In this document: positions 17,162-26,615 of the stretch, in pieces
Position numbering within the stretch: the stretch's first letter is position 1
Layout: each line of letters starts with the position of its first letter
Assembly: GCA_029007295.1 (NCBI GenBank)
Contig: JAQXHN010000028.1
Location: forward strand, 1 to 64,000
DNA length: 64,000 nt
Reading direction: 5' to 3'
Source of the DNA: Clostridia bacterium
GTDB lineage: Bacteria; Bacillota; Clostridia; Oscillospirales; CAG-272
Made by a program: the position numbers and the translations under genes
Notes under the pieces: model-generated
Database searches by the model: none
The model's input: only the letters and a program-made list of their open reading frames with translations
Told to the model about the DNA's origin: nothing

Positions 17162-19837
17162 TTACATATAGCTGTTTATATACATTTGTTCGTAGTGTTT
17201 TTGTTCCTTTTTGCGGTAATTTCTTTCAAATATGCATACTGTGGCGAATATTAATACTGCAAAAGCCGAAACGGTCAAGCCCACGGTAAAGCATTTTGGG
17301 TTGTAACACAGCTCGATTTCGTGAGTGCCCTCGCTCAGATTTGCCGAAATCAAAGCGTTGGCGGTTTTGATAATAGGCGTAACCTTGCCGTCTACCTTGA
17401 GAACCCAGCCCTCGTCGTAGGGAATGGTTGTGAAAAGCGTCGTCATACCCTTTGGCATTGTAATATTACCGTACAGGCGTGTTGACGAATGCTCCGTAAT
17501 GTTAAAGTTGCCCTTTTTCAGAGCTTCAAACGTTGAACGGTACAAATCCTCGTCGAGCGAAGCAAAGTAAAAGTCGCTTGATTTGTCAATATAGAGATTT
17601 TCTTCGGTCAAAGACAGCGTTACATTCAGCTTTCTTCCGGCCTCATACTTGCCTAATTCAACTATTCTGTCTGTTTCGTTTCCGAAGAAGGTTCCTTTAG
17701 GGGAGCCGTTGACATATATATTTACCTCTCTCGGATAATCGGACGGTATAAACATATATACCGTTTTATCGTCCGGAGCAGTTATTGTATATGTTACCTG
17801 CGCCGATTCTTCCGAAGCTTCGGCGGTGTATTTTGTATGACCCTGAATGGAGGAATTAATGACGTTTTCCGTTTTGGTTTCTTCAATTTCGATTTTTCTG
17901 AAAAGCTCGACGGTAGAGTCTTTTCCGACGAAAGCTCCGACCATTTTGTTCATTAATTCAAACGGAGTTACAAAGGAGTCGATTTTGAAATTCGTATTTA
18001 TCTCCTTTGAGGACGCAAAGGCTACAGACAGCGAATAGGGATTGTAATATGCGTATGTTGAATTGCTCTCGTCGCTTGCGTAAAGCTCGTATAAATCATT
18101 CGGATACATCGAATTGTAAATGATATATTTCAAGCCCAAGATGGCGTCGGAGACAGGGGTTCCTCCGAGGTATTCCGACCAGTGCGACTTCGATGAATAG
18201 CCCATTTGATTTAAAAATTTAATTTGAGAGGCGTTTAGAGTGGAGGTCGAGTTTGACAGACCGTTTATGCCGAGCGAAAAGTTGTCGTTTGTTTTTCTGT
18301 GAGAGGTTTTTTCCATTCGGTAAAAGGAAGTATCCTTCGATTTGACTTCGTCTACAATATCACGATATTGAGAAAGGAAGGACTGATAGGAGGTGCGCGA
18401 GCTTATTGTGACATCGTTGTCAAGGGCATTGAGATTGAAAAGCCCTGCGGAATATGTTTCCACCAATACAATAACGCATAGGATCAAAGCACCGCCCTTT
18501 CCGAGATATTCGTGCTTAACGGGATGGAGTGCCACAAGGTAAATCAGGACAAGCCCTGCGGAAATCCAAATACACGTAAGATCCGGCGTATTTGTAAATT
18601 TCATCTGCTGAACAATGAAAATAAGCACGCAGACCGACGCCGCAATCGCCGTTATTATCCGATAGTCAAAGTCTTTTATTTCACAAAAAGCACGGTAGGA
18701 GAAAACCAGCATGATAAAAACAAGCATAAAGCTGTATCGGTAATTCAGCCAGTTTGGGCGCTGAAGTCCGTGCCAAATAATATCTACGGTTGACGCCGCC
18801 ATGGAAAAGCACAAAATACCTACCAGAACTCCGCCCCATATCTTTTCCCTTGCCTTTACCTTTTTTGAAAGAAAATACAGCGGGAACAAAAGGAGCGTAA
18901 GCATTCCGCAATATACAATAGGCAGTCCCTCGGGACGGACGGTGTCGTATGAGCCGAAGAGGAATTTTGCGAAAAACTCAAAGAAGGTGAATTTGGGTGC
19001 GAAGGTAAAGTCGGTTTTCTGGAATGTGTTTTTTCCGAATTGAAGCGATGTGTATGTCGGCATTAAAATCCACGCCGCCATAGCGCAGGCAATCAAGGAA
19101 AAGAAGCCTATTCGTAATAACGATTTAATAAAATGAGCCTTCTCGCCGTAAAAATTGTTTGAAATGCCGTCGTTTCTCGAGAAATAATAGTAGAAGAAAT
19201 AAAGCACGACCCATATGCAAACCATATATCCGATATAGAAGGTTGCGCTTACGCACAGATACAGCGTTATTACAAAGAGCTTGTATTTTCTTTCGGAAAT
19301 CAGCTTTTCAATGCCGAGAGTAATAAGCGGCAGATATATAAGTGCGTCAATCCACATGATATTATGTCCGTAAACAACGGCATAGCCGCAAAGGGCATAC
19401 AGAGTTGAGAAAATGACCTTTGCAATTTGAGCTCCTTTATGCGAACGGTGCAGATAATACGCCATTGTAAGACCGCATGCGCCGCATTTCAGCAGCTCTA
19501 TCACAAAAAGCGCTTCCGTAATATTTTCTTCGCGAAATAAAGCAACTATCAAAGAGAACGGGCTGGCCAGATAATATGCAAAAATTCCGAGGAACTCGCC
19601 TCCCATGGCTCTTGACCACGAATACAGTATACTTTGGCCGCTGTGAATGATTTTGCGAAGCCCCTCAAAAAAGTATACATACTGACCGTTTAAATCGAGC
19701 ACCAGAACAGATGATTCGCCAAAGGGATAACAGCTCAGCGCCGCCTGAATTAACAATAATACCACCGTCGGCACAAAAAATGCCGCAATTAAAGTCGGGT
19801 AATCGGCGTCGGCAAGCCATGCTTTAATTTTTTTCAT
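17162..19837 (-). CDS. YfhO-family multi-span membrane protein
   Basis: An 891-residue protein with an N-terminal polytopic domain of about 12-13 helices, opened by a helix ending in AALSCYPFG and a conserved DLNGQY loop, followed by a roughly 350-residue extracytoplasmic domain with beta-strand character and a final membrane helix near residue 860. This architecture matches YfhO (GT-C-like fold), which is linked to lipoteichoic-acid glycosylation in B. subtilis and Listeria. The exact sugar or lipid substrate is not readable. Its start overlaps the DUF951 gene end by 14 bases. Confidence 0.85.
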   Translation of the reverse strand: MKKIKAWLADADYPTLIAAFFVPTVVLLLIQAALSCYPFGESSVLVLDLNGQYVYFFEGLRKIIHSGQSILYSWSRAMGGEFLGIFAYYLASPFSLIVALFREENITEALFVIELLKCGACGLTMAYYLHRSHKGAQIAKVIFSTLYALCGYAVVYGHNIMWIDALIYLPLITLGIEKLISERKYKLFVITLYLCVSATFYIGYMVCIWVVLYFFYYYFSRNDGISNNFYGEKAHFIKSLLRIGFFSLIACAMAAWILMPTYTSLQFGKNTFQKTDFTFAPKFTFFEFFAKFLFGSYDTVRPEGLPIVYCGMLTLLLFPLYFLSKKVKAREKIWGGVLVGILCFSMAASTVDIIWHGLQRPNWLNYRYSFMLVFIMLVFSYRAFCEIKDFDYRIITAIAASVCVLIFIVQQMKFTNTPDLTCIWISAGLVLIYLVALHPVKHEYLGKGGALILCVIVLVETYSAGLFNLNALDNDVTISSRTSYQSFLSQYRDIVDEVKSKDTSFYRMEKTSHRKTNDNFSLGINGLSNSTSTLNASQIKFLNQMGYSSKSHWSEYLGGTPVSDAILGLKYIIYNSMYPNDLYELYASDESNSTYAYYNPYSLSVAFASSKEINTNFKIDSFVTPFELMNKMVGAFVGKDSTVELFRKIEIEETKTENVINSSIQGHTKYTAEASEESAQVTYTITAPDDKTVYMFIPSDYPREVNIYVNGSPKGTFFGNETDRIVELGKYEAGRKLNVTLSLTEENLYIDKSSDFYFASLDEDLYRSTFEALKKGNFNITEHSSTRLYGNITMPKGMTTLFTTIPYDEGWVLKVDGKVTPIIKTANALISANLSEGTHEIELCYNPKCFTVGLTVSAFAVLIFATVCIFERNYRKKEQKHYEQMYINSYM

Positions 19838-20021
19838 ATGAAATCACCTGCTTTATATTTTTTTCCAGTTTTTCTCTCGGAATGATCATGTCCCGTTCGC
19901 AGCCAAGGCAAACAACACGAATATCCGAGCCTATCCTTTTCACCCGAAATCGGTTGTTTTTGCACGGGTGCGGCTTTTTCATTATTAAAATGTCGTTTAC
20001 AGCTATTGATGGAAAATTCAT
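19824..20021 (-). CDS. DUF951 small protein
   Basis: A 65-residue protein. The core NDILIMKKPHPC, RIGSDIRVVCLGC and DMIIPREKLEK is the DUF951 signature, with Cys residues that could bind metal. I place the start at ATG 20021, which has CGGAG seven bases upstream; a longer frame to 20072 has no SD. It overlaps yfhO and so is probably co-translated with it. The function is unknown. Confidence 0.85.
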   Translation of the reverse strand: MNFPSIAVNDILIMKKPHPCKNNRFRVKRIGSDIRVVCLGCERDMIIPREKLEKNIKQVISYEKN

Positions 20022-20051
20022 AGTAATCTCCGAAAACAGTAATTCATCGTA

Positions 20052-20080
20052 ATTATAACATATATTTTCCAAAATATAAA
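20052..20080 (-). promoter_or_regulatory. Candidate sigma-A promoter of DUF951-yfhO(-proS)
   Basis: On the minus strand TATAAT (complement of 20052-20057) is preceded by TGT, giving an extended -10. The -35 position at 17 bases (20075-20080) reads TTTATA, which is weak. Confidence 0.5.
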
Positions 20081-20099
20081 GAATATTTACAAAATTATT

Positions 20100-20128
20100 T
20101 TGACATATCTTTTAAGATATGTTAAAAT
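20100..20128 (+). promoter_or_regulatory. Sigma-A promoter of ruvCAB with a palindrome filling its spacer
   Basis: TTGACA at 20100-20105, 17-base spacer, TAAAAT at 20123-20128. The sequence 20103-20122 is an inverted repeat (ACATATCTT, TT, AAGATATGT) that covers the whole spacer and overlaps both boxes, so a protein bound there would block RNA polymerase. It does not match the Firmicute LexA box (GAAC-N4-GTTC). Confidence 0.8.
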
Positions 20129-20173
20129 GCTATTATCTATAATTATGTGTAAATATACCGAACGGAGAATAGC

Positions 20174-20665
20174 TTGATAATACTCGGAATAGACCCGGGC
20201 TATGCCATTGTCGGCTACGGAGTCATTGAATATAACGCTTCAAAATTCAGAGTTATCGACTACGGTGCGATAACAACTCAGGCAGGAACACCTGCGGCGC
20301 AAAGGCTTGATATAATATACGGCGCCCTCGGCAAATTGATAGAAAAAACGAAGCCGGAGGTTATGTCGGTTGAAAAGCTGTATTTTAATACGAACGTTAC
20401 GACCGCAATACGCGTAGCAGAGGCAAGAGGCGTAATTATGCTCTGTGCGCAAAGGCACGGCGTTTCTGTTGCAGAGTATACTCCGCTTCAGGTAAAGCAG
20501 GCTGTCGTAGGGTACGGAAAAGCCGAGAAGCATCAGGTTCAGCAGATGGTCAAAATGATGCTTAATCTGAAGGAAATTCCCAAACCCGATGATACCGCCG
20601 ACGCTCTGGCTATTGCTGTTTGTCATGCTCACTCGGGATTTTCCCGTGCGTTGGGATTAAATTAA
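20174..20665 (+). CDS. ruvC: Holliday-junction resolvase RuvC
   Basis: Endonuclease that cuts four-way DNA junctions symmetrically with RuvAB. The 163-residue protein carries the RNase-H-like acidic residues in GIDPGY (Asp7), the Glu of SVEKLYFN, and the C-terminal pair in KPDDTADALAIA. The start is TTG 20174, with GGAG at 20164-20167. It is 18 bases from ruvA. Confidence 0.95.
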   Translation: MIILGIDPGYAIVGYGVIEYNASKFRVIDYGAITTQAGTPAAQRLDIIYGALGKLIEKTKPEVMSVEKLYFNTNVTTAIRVAEARGVIMLCAQRHGVSVAEYTPLQVKQAVVGYGKAEKHQVQQMVKMMLNLKEIPKPDDTADALAIAVCHAHSGFSRALGLN

Positions 20666-20683
20666 AGGAGAGGAAACGGAAAA

Positions 20684-21289
20684 ATGCTTCATCATCTTAC
20701 GGGAGAGCTTTTCGAATGCGGTATTTCCCACGCCGTAATTGAATGCGGCGGGGTAGGATATTATCTCAATATCTCGGGAAATACAGCGTCGAAGATAAGC
20801 TCAAAAACAGGAGAAAAAGTAACGCTGTACACCTTTATGAGGGTCAGCGACGATGCGGTTGATTTGTTCGGCTTCGACTCCGAGCAGGAGCTTTCCGTAT
20901 TCAAAATGCTTATCTGCGTTTCGGGAGTGGGAGCAAAGTCCGCGATATCCGTTTTGTCTAATATGACTCCGGAAAAATTTGCAATGGCAGTATCCGCCAA
21001 GGACGCAAAATCCATTGCAAAGGCACAGGGAATAGGTCAAAAGACGGCGCAAAGGATTATTCTTGAATTAAAAGACAAGGTTGCGGGAAATATTCCGACA
21101 GAAAATGAAACGGCGTATGACGAGGCTTCAAACAGCGATGCAGGTAAAATAGGTGATGTAATTGATACGCTACTTGTATTGGGATATACAAGAAGAGAGG
21201 CAATGTCTGCCCTTACGGGAATTGATTCGGAGAATCTCTCGCTTGAGGAGATTGTAAGATGCGCCTTAAAGAAGCTAGCGAAGAATTGA
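20684..21289 (+). CDS. ruvA: Holliday-junction DNA helicase subunit RuvA
   Basis: Tetramer that recognises the junction and loads RuvB. The OB-fold N domain, two helix-hairpin-helix motifs (CVSGVGAKSAISVL; AQGIGQKTAQRIILELKDK) and the C-terminal RuvB-binding three-helix domain (VIDTLLVLGYTRREAMSAL) follow in order. The 201-residue length is normal. A strong AAAGGAGAGG precedes the ATG. Confidence 0.96.
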   Translation: MLHHLTGELFECGISHAVIECGGVGYYLNISGNTASKISSKTGEKVTLYTFMRVSDDAVDLFGFDSEQELSVFKMLICVSGVGAKSAISVLSNMTPEKFAMAVSAKDAKSIAKAQGIGQKTAQRIILELKDKVAGNIPTENETAYDEASNSDAGKIGDVIDTLLVLGYTRREAMSALTGIDSENLSLEEIVRCALKKLAKN

Positions 21290-21297
21290 GGGTATAA

Positions 21298-22371
21298 ATG
21301 GATAACGAATATTACGGCGGCGAATATGATTACGAAAACAGAATAGTTTCGTCCAGAGAAAATCCCGGCGAGAATGACAGCGATAATTCGATAAGACCTA
21401 AAACAATAGAAGAGTATATCGGTCAAAAAAAGGCAAAGGACAATTTAAAGGTGTACATCGAGGCGTCCAAGCTTCGCTCAGACACGCTTGACCATGTTCT
21501 TTTGTACGGTCCTCCCGGACTCGGAAAAACCACGCTTGCCTGTATTGTTGCAAATGAACTCGGCGTTAATATACGTGTAACCAGCGGACCGGCAATAGAA
21601 AAGGCGGGGGATTTGGCGGCTTTTCTTACAAATCTCGGCGAAGGTGATATTCTGTTCATTGATGAAATTCATCGGCTTAACAGAAGCGTAGAAGAGATTC
21701 TTTATCCCGCAATGGAGGATTACTCTCTTGATTTGATTGTGGGCAAGGGACCGAGTGCAAGGAGCTTCAGAATGACATTGCCTCGCTTTACTCTGATAGG
21801 AGCGACAACAAGAGCAGGTCAGCTTTCGACGCCCTTGCGCGACCGATTCGGAATCACATTAAAGCTTGAGCTTTACAATACCGAGGAGCTTGCTTCTATA
21901 GTAGCAAGAAGTGCGAGTATTCTCGGCATTGCAATAAACGAAGGAGGAGCCGTCGAGATTGCAAGGCGTTCAAGGGGGACGCCGAGAATCGCAAACAGAC
22001 TGCTTCGGCGGGTGCGTGATTTTTCGCAGGTCAACGGAGCTGAAGAGATCGGCTTTGAGGAGGCGGACTATGCTCTTTCAAGGCTTGAAATAGACGGACT
22101 CGGACTTGACAGTTTAGACAGGCGTATGCTCGAAACCATAATTAAAATATACGGGGGAGGTCCCGTCGGACTTGAGACCCTTTCGGCTACGGTAGGCGAG
22201 GAAGCGGTAACTATAGAGGACGTGTACGAGCCGTATCTTATGCAGCTCGGATTTTTAGCAAGAACACCGAGAGGAAGGTACGCTACAAAGCTTGCGTACG
22301 AGCATCTCGGAATAGCCTTTACGGGAAATACTCCCTCGGGTCAGCAGTCGCTTTTCGACATAAAGCAATAA
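21298..22371 (+). CDS. ruvB: Holliday-junction branch-migration ATPase RuvB
   Basis: AAA+ hexameric motor for branch migration. Walker A is GPPGLGKTT, Walker B FIDEIHR, the [18 protein letters not shown] sensor/arginine-finger region is intact, and the C-terminal winged helix includes [15 protein letters not shown]. The 357-residue length is normal, with a short variable N-terminal extension rich in Tyr, Glu and Asn. It lies eight bases from ruvA. Confidence 0.97.
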   Translation: MDNEYYGGEYDYENRIVSSRENPGENDSDNSIRPKTIEEYIGQKKAKDNLKVYIEASKLRSDTLDHVLLYGPPGLGKTTLACIVANELGVNIRVTSGPAIEKAGDLAAFLTNLGEGDILFIDEIHRLNRSVEEILYPAMEDYSLDLIVGKGPSARSFRMTLPRFTLIGATTRAGQLSTPLRDRFGITLKLELYNTEELASIVARSASILGIAINEGGAVEIARRSRGTPRIANRLLRRVRDFSQVNGAEEIGFEEADYALSRLEIDGLGLDSLDRRMLETIIKIYGGGPVGLETLSATVGEEAVTIEDVYEPYLMQLGFLARTPRGRYATKLAYEHLGIAFTGNTPSGQQSLFDIKQ

Positions 22372-22392
22372 CTTGAAAGGTAATTTTACACA

Positions 22393-23265
22393 ATGTGGTG
22401 TGCAGATAATTGGCAAGATTATACACTGATAGACACATCCGACGGCGAACGGCTTGAAAGCTGGGGAAAATACAGGGTTATTCGACCTGACCCGCAGGTG
22501 ATTTGGAAGAATGAAAAAAAATCCGCCGAATGGAAAAACGCCGACGCAATATATTCCAGAAGGGGCGGCGGCGGCTCCTGGGCGGTTAATCTCCTTCCCG
22601 AAAAGTGGAATATCGAATATAAAAATCTCGGACTGAAATTTCAAATAAAGGCAATGGGATTTAAGCACATGGGCCTTTTTCCGGAGCAGGCGGCGAATTG
22701 GGATTGGTTTTCCTCTCTGATAAAAGAAGCAGGCCGTCCGATTAAGGTGTTGAATCTGTTTGCTTATACGGGCGGCGCTACGGTAGCCGCCGCAAAGGCG
22801 GGGGCAAGTGTTACGCATGTTGACGCTTCAAAGGGAATGGTTAGCTATGCAAAGGAAAACGCTGCGCTGAACGGACTTTCCGAGCATCCCATAAGGTACA
22901 TTGTTGACGATTGCAGAAAATTCTGCGAGAGGGAACAAAGAAGAGGAAATCTCTACGACGCCGTGATTATGGACCCCCCTTCTTACGGAAGAGGACCCGG
23001 CGGACAGGTATGGAAATTGGAAGAGTGCATCTATGATCTTGTAAAGCTTGCCGCAAATCTGCTCTCCGACAAACCGCTGTTCTTTCTGTTAAATTCATAT
23101 ACGACCGGTCTTTCGGCGTCTGCAATGGGATATATACTCGGAAGCTGTATTTCAAAAAAATGTGCAGGCAGGGTAGTTAGCGACGAGCTGGGACTTCGTG
23201 TAAAGGAAACAAATATGCCTCTTCCGTGCGGCAGTGCTTCAAGGTGGACTTGTAATGAACGATGA
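22393..23265 (+). CDS. Class I SAM-dependent methyltransferase, RlmI/RlmK-like
   Basis: A 290-residue protein whose Rossmann domain has the SAM-binding NLFAYTGGATVAAAKAGA (motif I), an acidic THVDAS (motif II) and a catalytic MDPPSYGRG (motif IV). These occur in RlmI/RlmK-type 23S rRNA methyltransferases. It lacks the PUA domain of RlmI; residues 1-110 instead include a WGKYRVIRPDPQ segment common in this shorter subgroup. It overlaps ecfA1 by 11 bases. The target nucleotide is not known. Confidence 0.82.
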   Translation: MWCADNWQDYTLIDTSDGERLESWGKYRVIRPDPQVIWKNEKKSAEWKNADAIYSRRGGGGSWAVNLLPEKWNIEYKNLGLKFQIKAMGFKHMGLFPEQAANWDWFSSLIKEAGRPIKVLNLFAYTGGATVAAAKAGASVTHVDASKGMVSYAKENAALNGLSEHPIRYIVDDCRKFCEREQRRGNLYDAVIMDPPSYGRGPGGQVWKLEECIYDLVKLAANLLSDKPLFFLLNSYTTGLSASAMGYILGSCISKKCAGRVVSDELGLRVKETNMPLPCGSASRWTCNER

Positions 23266-24154
23266 GATAATAAGAACGGAAAATCTGTCCTTTGCCTATC
23301 CGACAGACAACGAAAAAAATAAAATTTACGCCCTGAAAAATATCAATCTTACCGTGCGCAAGGGCGAGTTTGTCGCCATACTCGGAAGAAACGGCTCGGG
23401 AAAATCAACCTTGGCGAAGCTGTTAAATTTAATTCTTATTCCGAACGAGGGTAAAATTTATATCGGTGATACACTGTTAAATGAAGATATGAGCGAGGAA
23501 GAAATTATTTCTCTTCGCAGAAGAATAGGTATGGTATTCCAAAATCCCGACAATCAGCTTGTAGCAACCGTTGTCGAGGAGGATATAGCGTTCGGACCTG
23601 AGAATTTGGGTATTGCTCCGAAGGAAATAAGAAAAAGAGTCGACGACGCTCTAAAAACCGTAGGGATGTCAAAATTTGCAAAGCATTCGCCTCATCAGCT
23701 TTCCGGCGGACAAAAGCAACGGGTTGCGATAGCGGGAATACTTGCAATGATGCCGGAATGTATTATTTTTGACGAATCAACGGCAATGCTTGACCCAAAG
23801 GGAAGGCATGATGTAATGGAAACCGTAGAGAAGCTTAACCGAAAGAACGGATTAACCGTAATTACTATAACGCACAACATGGAGGAGGCAGTCAGAGCGG
23901 ACCGGATTATTGTAATTGACCAAGGTGAAATCGTTAAGGAGGGAACCCCTAAGGAGGTTTTTTCCGATGTTCCTAAAATGCACTCGATAGGACTGACTGT
24001 GCCGCAGCCCGCTTATCTCTGCTACTGTCTTAAATCCAAGGGTATCGATATGCCAAACGGAATACTGACGGAAGAAGAATGTGCAGACGTAATCTGTAAT
24101 TTAATGAAAGCAAATCAAGGAAAATATGACGGAAATATCCACAGTACAAAATGA
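23255..24154 (+). CDS. ecfA1: ECF transporter ATPase A1
   Basis: One of two ATPases energising group II energy-coupling-factor vitamin and metal transporters. Walker A is GRNGSGKST, the signature LSGGQKQRVAIAG, and Walker B CIIFDES, where Phe replaces the usual Leu before the Asp. The EcfA1-type Q-loop MVFQNPDNQLVATVVEEDIAFG is recognisable in its parts. The start is ATG 23255, with AAGGTGG at 23241-23247, overlapping the methyltransferase end. The window has an S-component at 45.7 kb that would need this module. Confidence 0.94.
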   Translation: MNDEIIRTENLSFAYPTDNEKNKIYALKNINLTVRKGEFVAILGRNGSGKSTLAKLLNLILIPNEGKIYIGDTLLNEDMSEEEIISLRRRIGMVFQNPDNQLVATVVEEDIAFGPENLGIAPKEIRKRVDDALKTVGMSKFAKHSPHQLSGGQKQRVAIAGILAMMPECIIFDESTAMLDPKGRHDVMETVEKLNRKNGLTVITITHNMEEAVRADRIIVIDQGEIVKEGTPKEVFSDVPKMHSIGLTVPQPAYLCYCLKSKGIDMPNGILTEEECADVICNLMKANQGKYDGNIHSTK

Positions 24155-25022
24155 AAACATAATAGAGCTTGAAAATGTCTCCTACATATACGGCAAAGGA
24201 ACCCCTTTTGAAAAAAAGGCGCTGGATTCATTCTCGGCAAAGCTTGAACGGGGAACGGTTACCGGAATTATCGGACATACGGGCTCCGGCAAATCTACGC
24301 TTGTTCAGATGCTGAACGGACTCATTAAGCCGAGCGAGGGGACGGTGAGGTTTTGCGGCCGAGATATTTGGGAAGACCCGAAGAAGCTAAGAGAGCTTCG
24401 CTTTAAAATAGGACTTGTGTTTCAGTATCCGGAGTATCAGCTTTTTGAAGAAAGCGTCAGAAAGGATATAGAATTCGGTCCGCGGAATATGGGACTTTCC
24501 GAGGAAGAAATAAAAAAAAGAGTGCTAAAGGCGGCAAGCTTTTCCGATATCGATATTTCACTGTTGGATAAATCTCCCTTTGACCTTTCGGGTGGACAGA
24601 AAAGAAGATGCGCCATAGCGGGCGTTATGGCGATGGAGCCGGAGGTGCTTATTCTTGACGAGCCTGCGGCCGGACTTGACCCGTACGGCAGAAGCGAAAT
24701 ATTCAACGGAATAGTTTCTTACCGAAACGAAACGGACAGTACGGTAATAATAGTCAGCCACAGTATGGAGGATATAGCCAAATACTGCGACAGGATACTT
24801 GTTGTTTCGGACGGCAAAAAAATACAGTACGGTACAAGGGAGCAAATTTTCGCCCATCCGGACACCCTTTGTTCGATAGGGCTTGATATTCCGAGGATAA
24901 CCAAGCTTGTGTCGATTCTTTGCGACAGGGGAATTGACATACCGCGGGATATATTTACCGTGGAGAGAGCCGTGAACGAGCTTCTTCCTCTCCTTTCCGG
25001 AAAGGAGAGAGCGGATGATTAA
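24126..25022 (+). CDS. ecfA2: ECF transporter ATPase A2
   Basis: Partner ATPase of EcfA1. Walker A is GHTGSGKST, the signature LSGGQKRRCAIAGVMAM, Walker B LILDEPAAGLDP, and the Q-loop VFQYPEYQLFE typical of EcfA2. It overlaps ecfA1 by 29 bases and ecfT by eight, so the three subunits are almost certainly made together. Confidence 0.95.
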   Translation: MTEISTVQNENIIELENVSYIYGKGTPFEKKALDSFSAKLERGTVTGIIGHTGSGKSTLVQMLNGLIKPSEGTVRFCGRDIWEDPKKLRELRFKIGLVFQYPEYQLFEESVRKDIEFGPRNMGLSEEEIKKRVLKAASFSDIDISLLDKSPFDLSGGQKRRCAIAGVMAMEPEVLILDEPAAGLDPYGRSEIFNGIVSYRNETDSTVIIVSHSMEDIAKYCDRILVVSDGKKIQYGTREQIFAHPDTLCSIGLDIPRITKLVSILCDRGIDIPRDIFTVERAVNELLPLLSGKERADD

Positions 25023-25842
25023 AGACATTACGTTGGGACAGTTTTTTCCGGGTGATTCCGTTATTCACAAAGCGGACGCAAGAGTGAAGGTGATTTTGTG
25101 TATTTTCTACATCGTTATGATTTTCTTTGCGAAGAGCGCCGCGTCCTATTTGTTTCTGATACTGTCGTCGGTTACTTTTATTTTAATGTCGCACATACCC
25201 TTTAAAACAGTGCTTCGCTCATTTCGGGCATTAATATTTATTATTGTTTTTACCTCGGTTATTAATTTGTTTTGGACTAAGGGCGAGGTTCTTTGGGTTC
25301 ATTTGGGAGCAATTAAAATATACCGCGAGGGTGTGATTCAGGCCGTTAAAATGGTCGTCAGACTTGCCTGTCTTCTTTGTACAAGCGGTGTGATATTATC
25401 GTATACAACATCGCCGATTGCCCTGACGGATGCTTTGGAAAGACTGTTGTCACCTCTGAAAAAAATCCGTGTGCCCGTACACGAATTTTCGATGATGATG
25501 ACAATAGCGCTGAGATTTATTCCTACCCTTGTCGAGGAAACGGATAAGATAATGAGCGCTCAGAAGGCAAGAGGCGCCGACTTTTCAAGCGGCGGTATTA
25601 TTGCGAGGGTAAAAAGCCTGGTTCCCGTCCTTATTCCGCTTTTTGTGTCTGCATTTCGCCGTGCGGACGAATTGGCGGTTGCAATGGAATGCAGATGCTA
25701 TCACGGCGGAAAGGGCAGGACAAGAATGACGGAAATGCATTTAAAGCCTATGGATTTTGCACTTATTGCGCTGTTTATCGCTTCAGGCGCGGGAATAATA
25801 TTGCTGAACTACATACACTTATCGTTATACATACCGATTTAA
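25015..25842 (+). CDS. ecfT: ECF transporter transmembrane subunit T
   Basis: Membrane scaffold linking the two ATPases to exchangeable substrate-binding S-components. It begins with GQFFPGDSVIHKADARVK, and the two coupling-helix motifs appear as AQKARGADF and AMECRCYHGG, with several hydrophobic helices between. The 275-residue length is normal. Confidence 0.95.
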   Translation: MIKDITLGQFFPGDSVIHKADARVKVILCIFYIVMIFFAKSAASYLFLILSSVTFILMSHIPFKTVLRSFRALIFIIVFTSVINLFWTKGEVLWVHLGAIKIYREGVIQAVKMVVRLACLLCTSGVILSYTTSPIALTDALERLLSPLKKIRVPVHEFSMMMTIALRFIPTLVEETDKIMSAQKARGADFSSGGIIARVKSLVPVLIPLFVSAFRRADELAVAMECRCYHGGKGRTRMTEMHLKPMDFALIALFIASGAGIILLNYIHLSLYIPI

Positions 25843-25854
25843 AGGAGTGAAATT

Positions 25855-26610
25855 TTGAATTACCTGCTGACCGTGTCATATATAGGAACAAATTATTGCG
25901 GTTGGCAGTACCAGCCGAACGCAAGAAGCGTGCAGGAATGCTTTCAAAACGCAGTTGAAGATTTGTTCGGAAAAAGATTTCCGGTGACCGGGTGCTCAAG
26001 AACCGATTCCGGAGTCCATGCAAAGGGATTTTTGTGTACGGTTAAGACCGACGGCACAGAGAGCCCAATAGATTCTGACAAGCTTCCCATGGCTCTTAAC
26101 GTGCGTTTGCCACAGGATATTTCCGTAAGAGAAGCGGAGGCGGTGCCGGACGCTTTTCACCCAAGATATAATACCTACGGTAAAGAATACAGGTATATTT
26201 TTTACGACGGCAAATGCAGAAATCCTTTTTTGCAAAACAGGGCTTGGCAAATTTGTCACAGGCTTGACGAAAGCAAAATGAATTCTGCGGCAAGGCTGTT
26301 TTGCGGAGAACACGATTTTTCGTCTTTTTGCTCGGTCGGGACCTCCGACGACAACCATGTAAGGACTGTTTTTGAGTCCAATGTCGCAAGAGAAGGCGAA
26401 ACCGTTGTTTTTCGAGTTACAGGAAACGGATTTTTATATAACATGGTGCGAATTATGGCGGGTACGCTGTATGATGTTTCAAGGGGTAAAATAAACGAAA
26501 GCGACATATCCCGTGCGCTAAAATGCGGTAACAGAGCTTCCGTAGGTATGACGGCGCCGCCATACGGACTATATCTTGAAAGGGTACTGCGAAAGCCGTT
26601 CGGAGAATAG
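25855..26610 (+). CDS. truA: tRNA pseudouridine(38-40) synthase TruA
   Basis: Modifies positions 38-40 in the anticodon stem of many tRNAs. The catalytic Asp is in GCSRTDSGVHA; other family segments are VSYIGTNYCGWQYQPN at the N terminus, HPRYNTYGKEYRY, and GNGFLYNMVRIMAGTL. The start is TTG 25855 with AAAGGAG upstream. ecfA1-ecfA2-ecfT-truA is a conserved Firmicutes gene order. Confidence 0.95.
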   Translation: MNYLLTVSYIGTNYCGWQYQPNARSVQECFQNAVEDLFGKRFPVTGCSRTDSGVHAKGFLCTVKTDGTESPIDSDKLPMALNVRLPQDISVREAEAVPDAFHPRYNTYGKEYRYIFYDGKCRNPFLQNRAWQICHRLDESKMNSAARLFCGEHDFSSFCSVGTSDDNHVRTVFESNVAREGETVVFRVTGNGFLYNMVRIMAGTLYDVSRGKINESDISRALKCGNRASVGMTAPPYGLYLERVLRKPFGE

Positions 26611-26615
26611 AAAAT

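Noticed and set aside
20100..20128. LexA/SOS box in the ruvC promoter
   Set aside because: The palindrome present does not contain GAAC-N4-GTTC.
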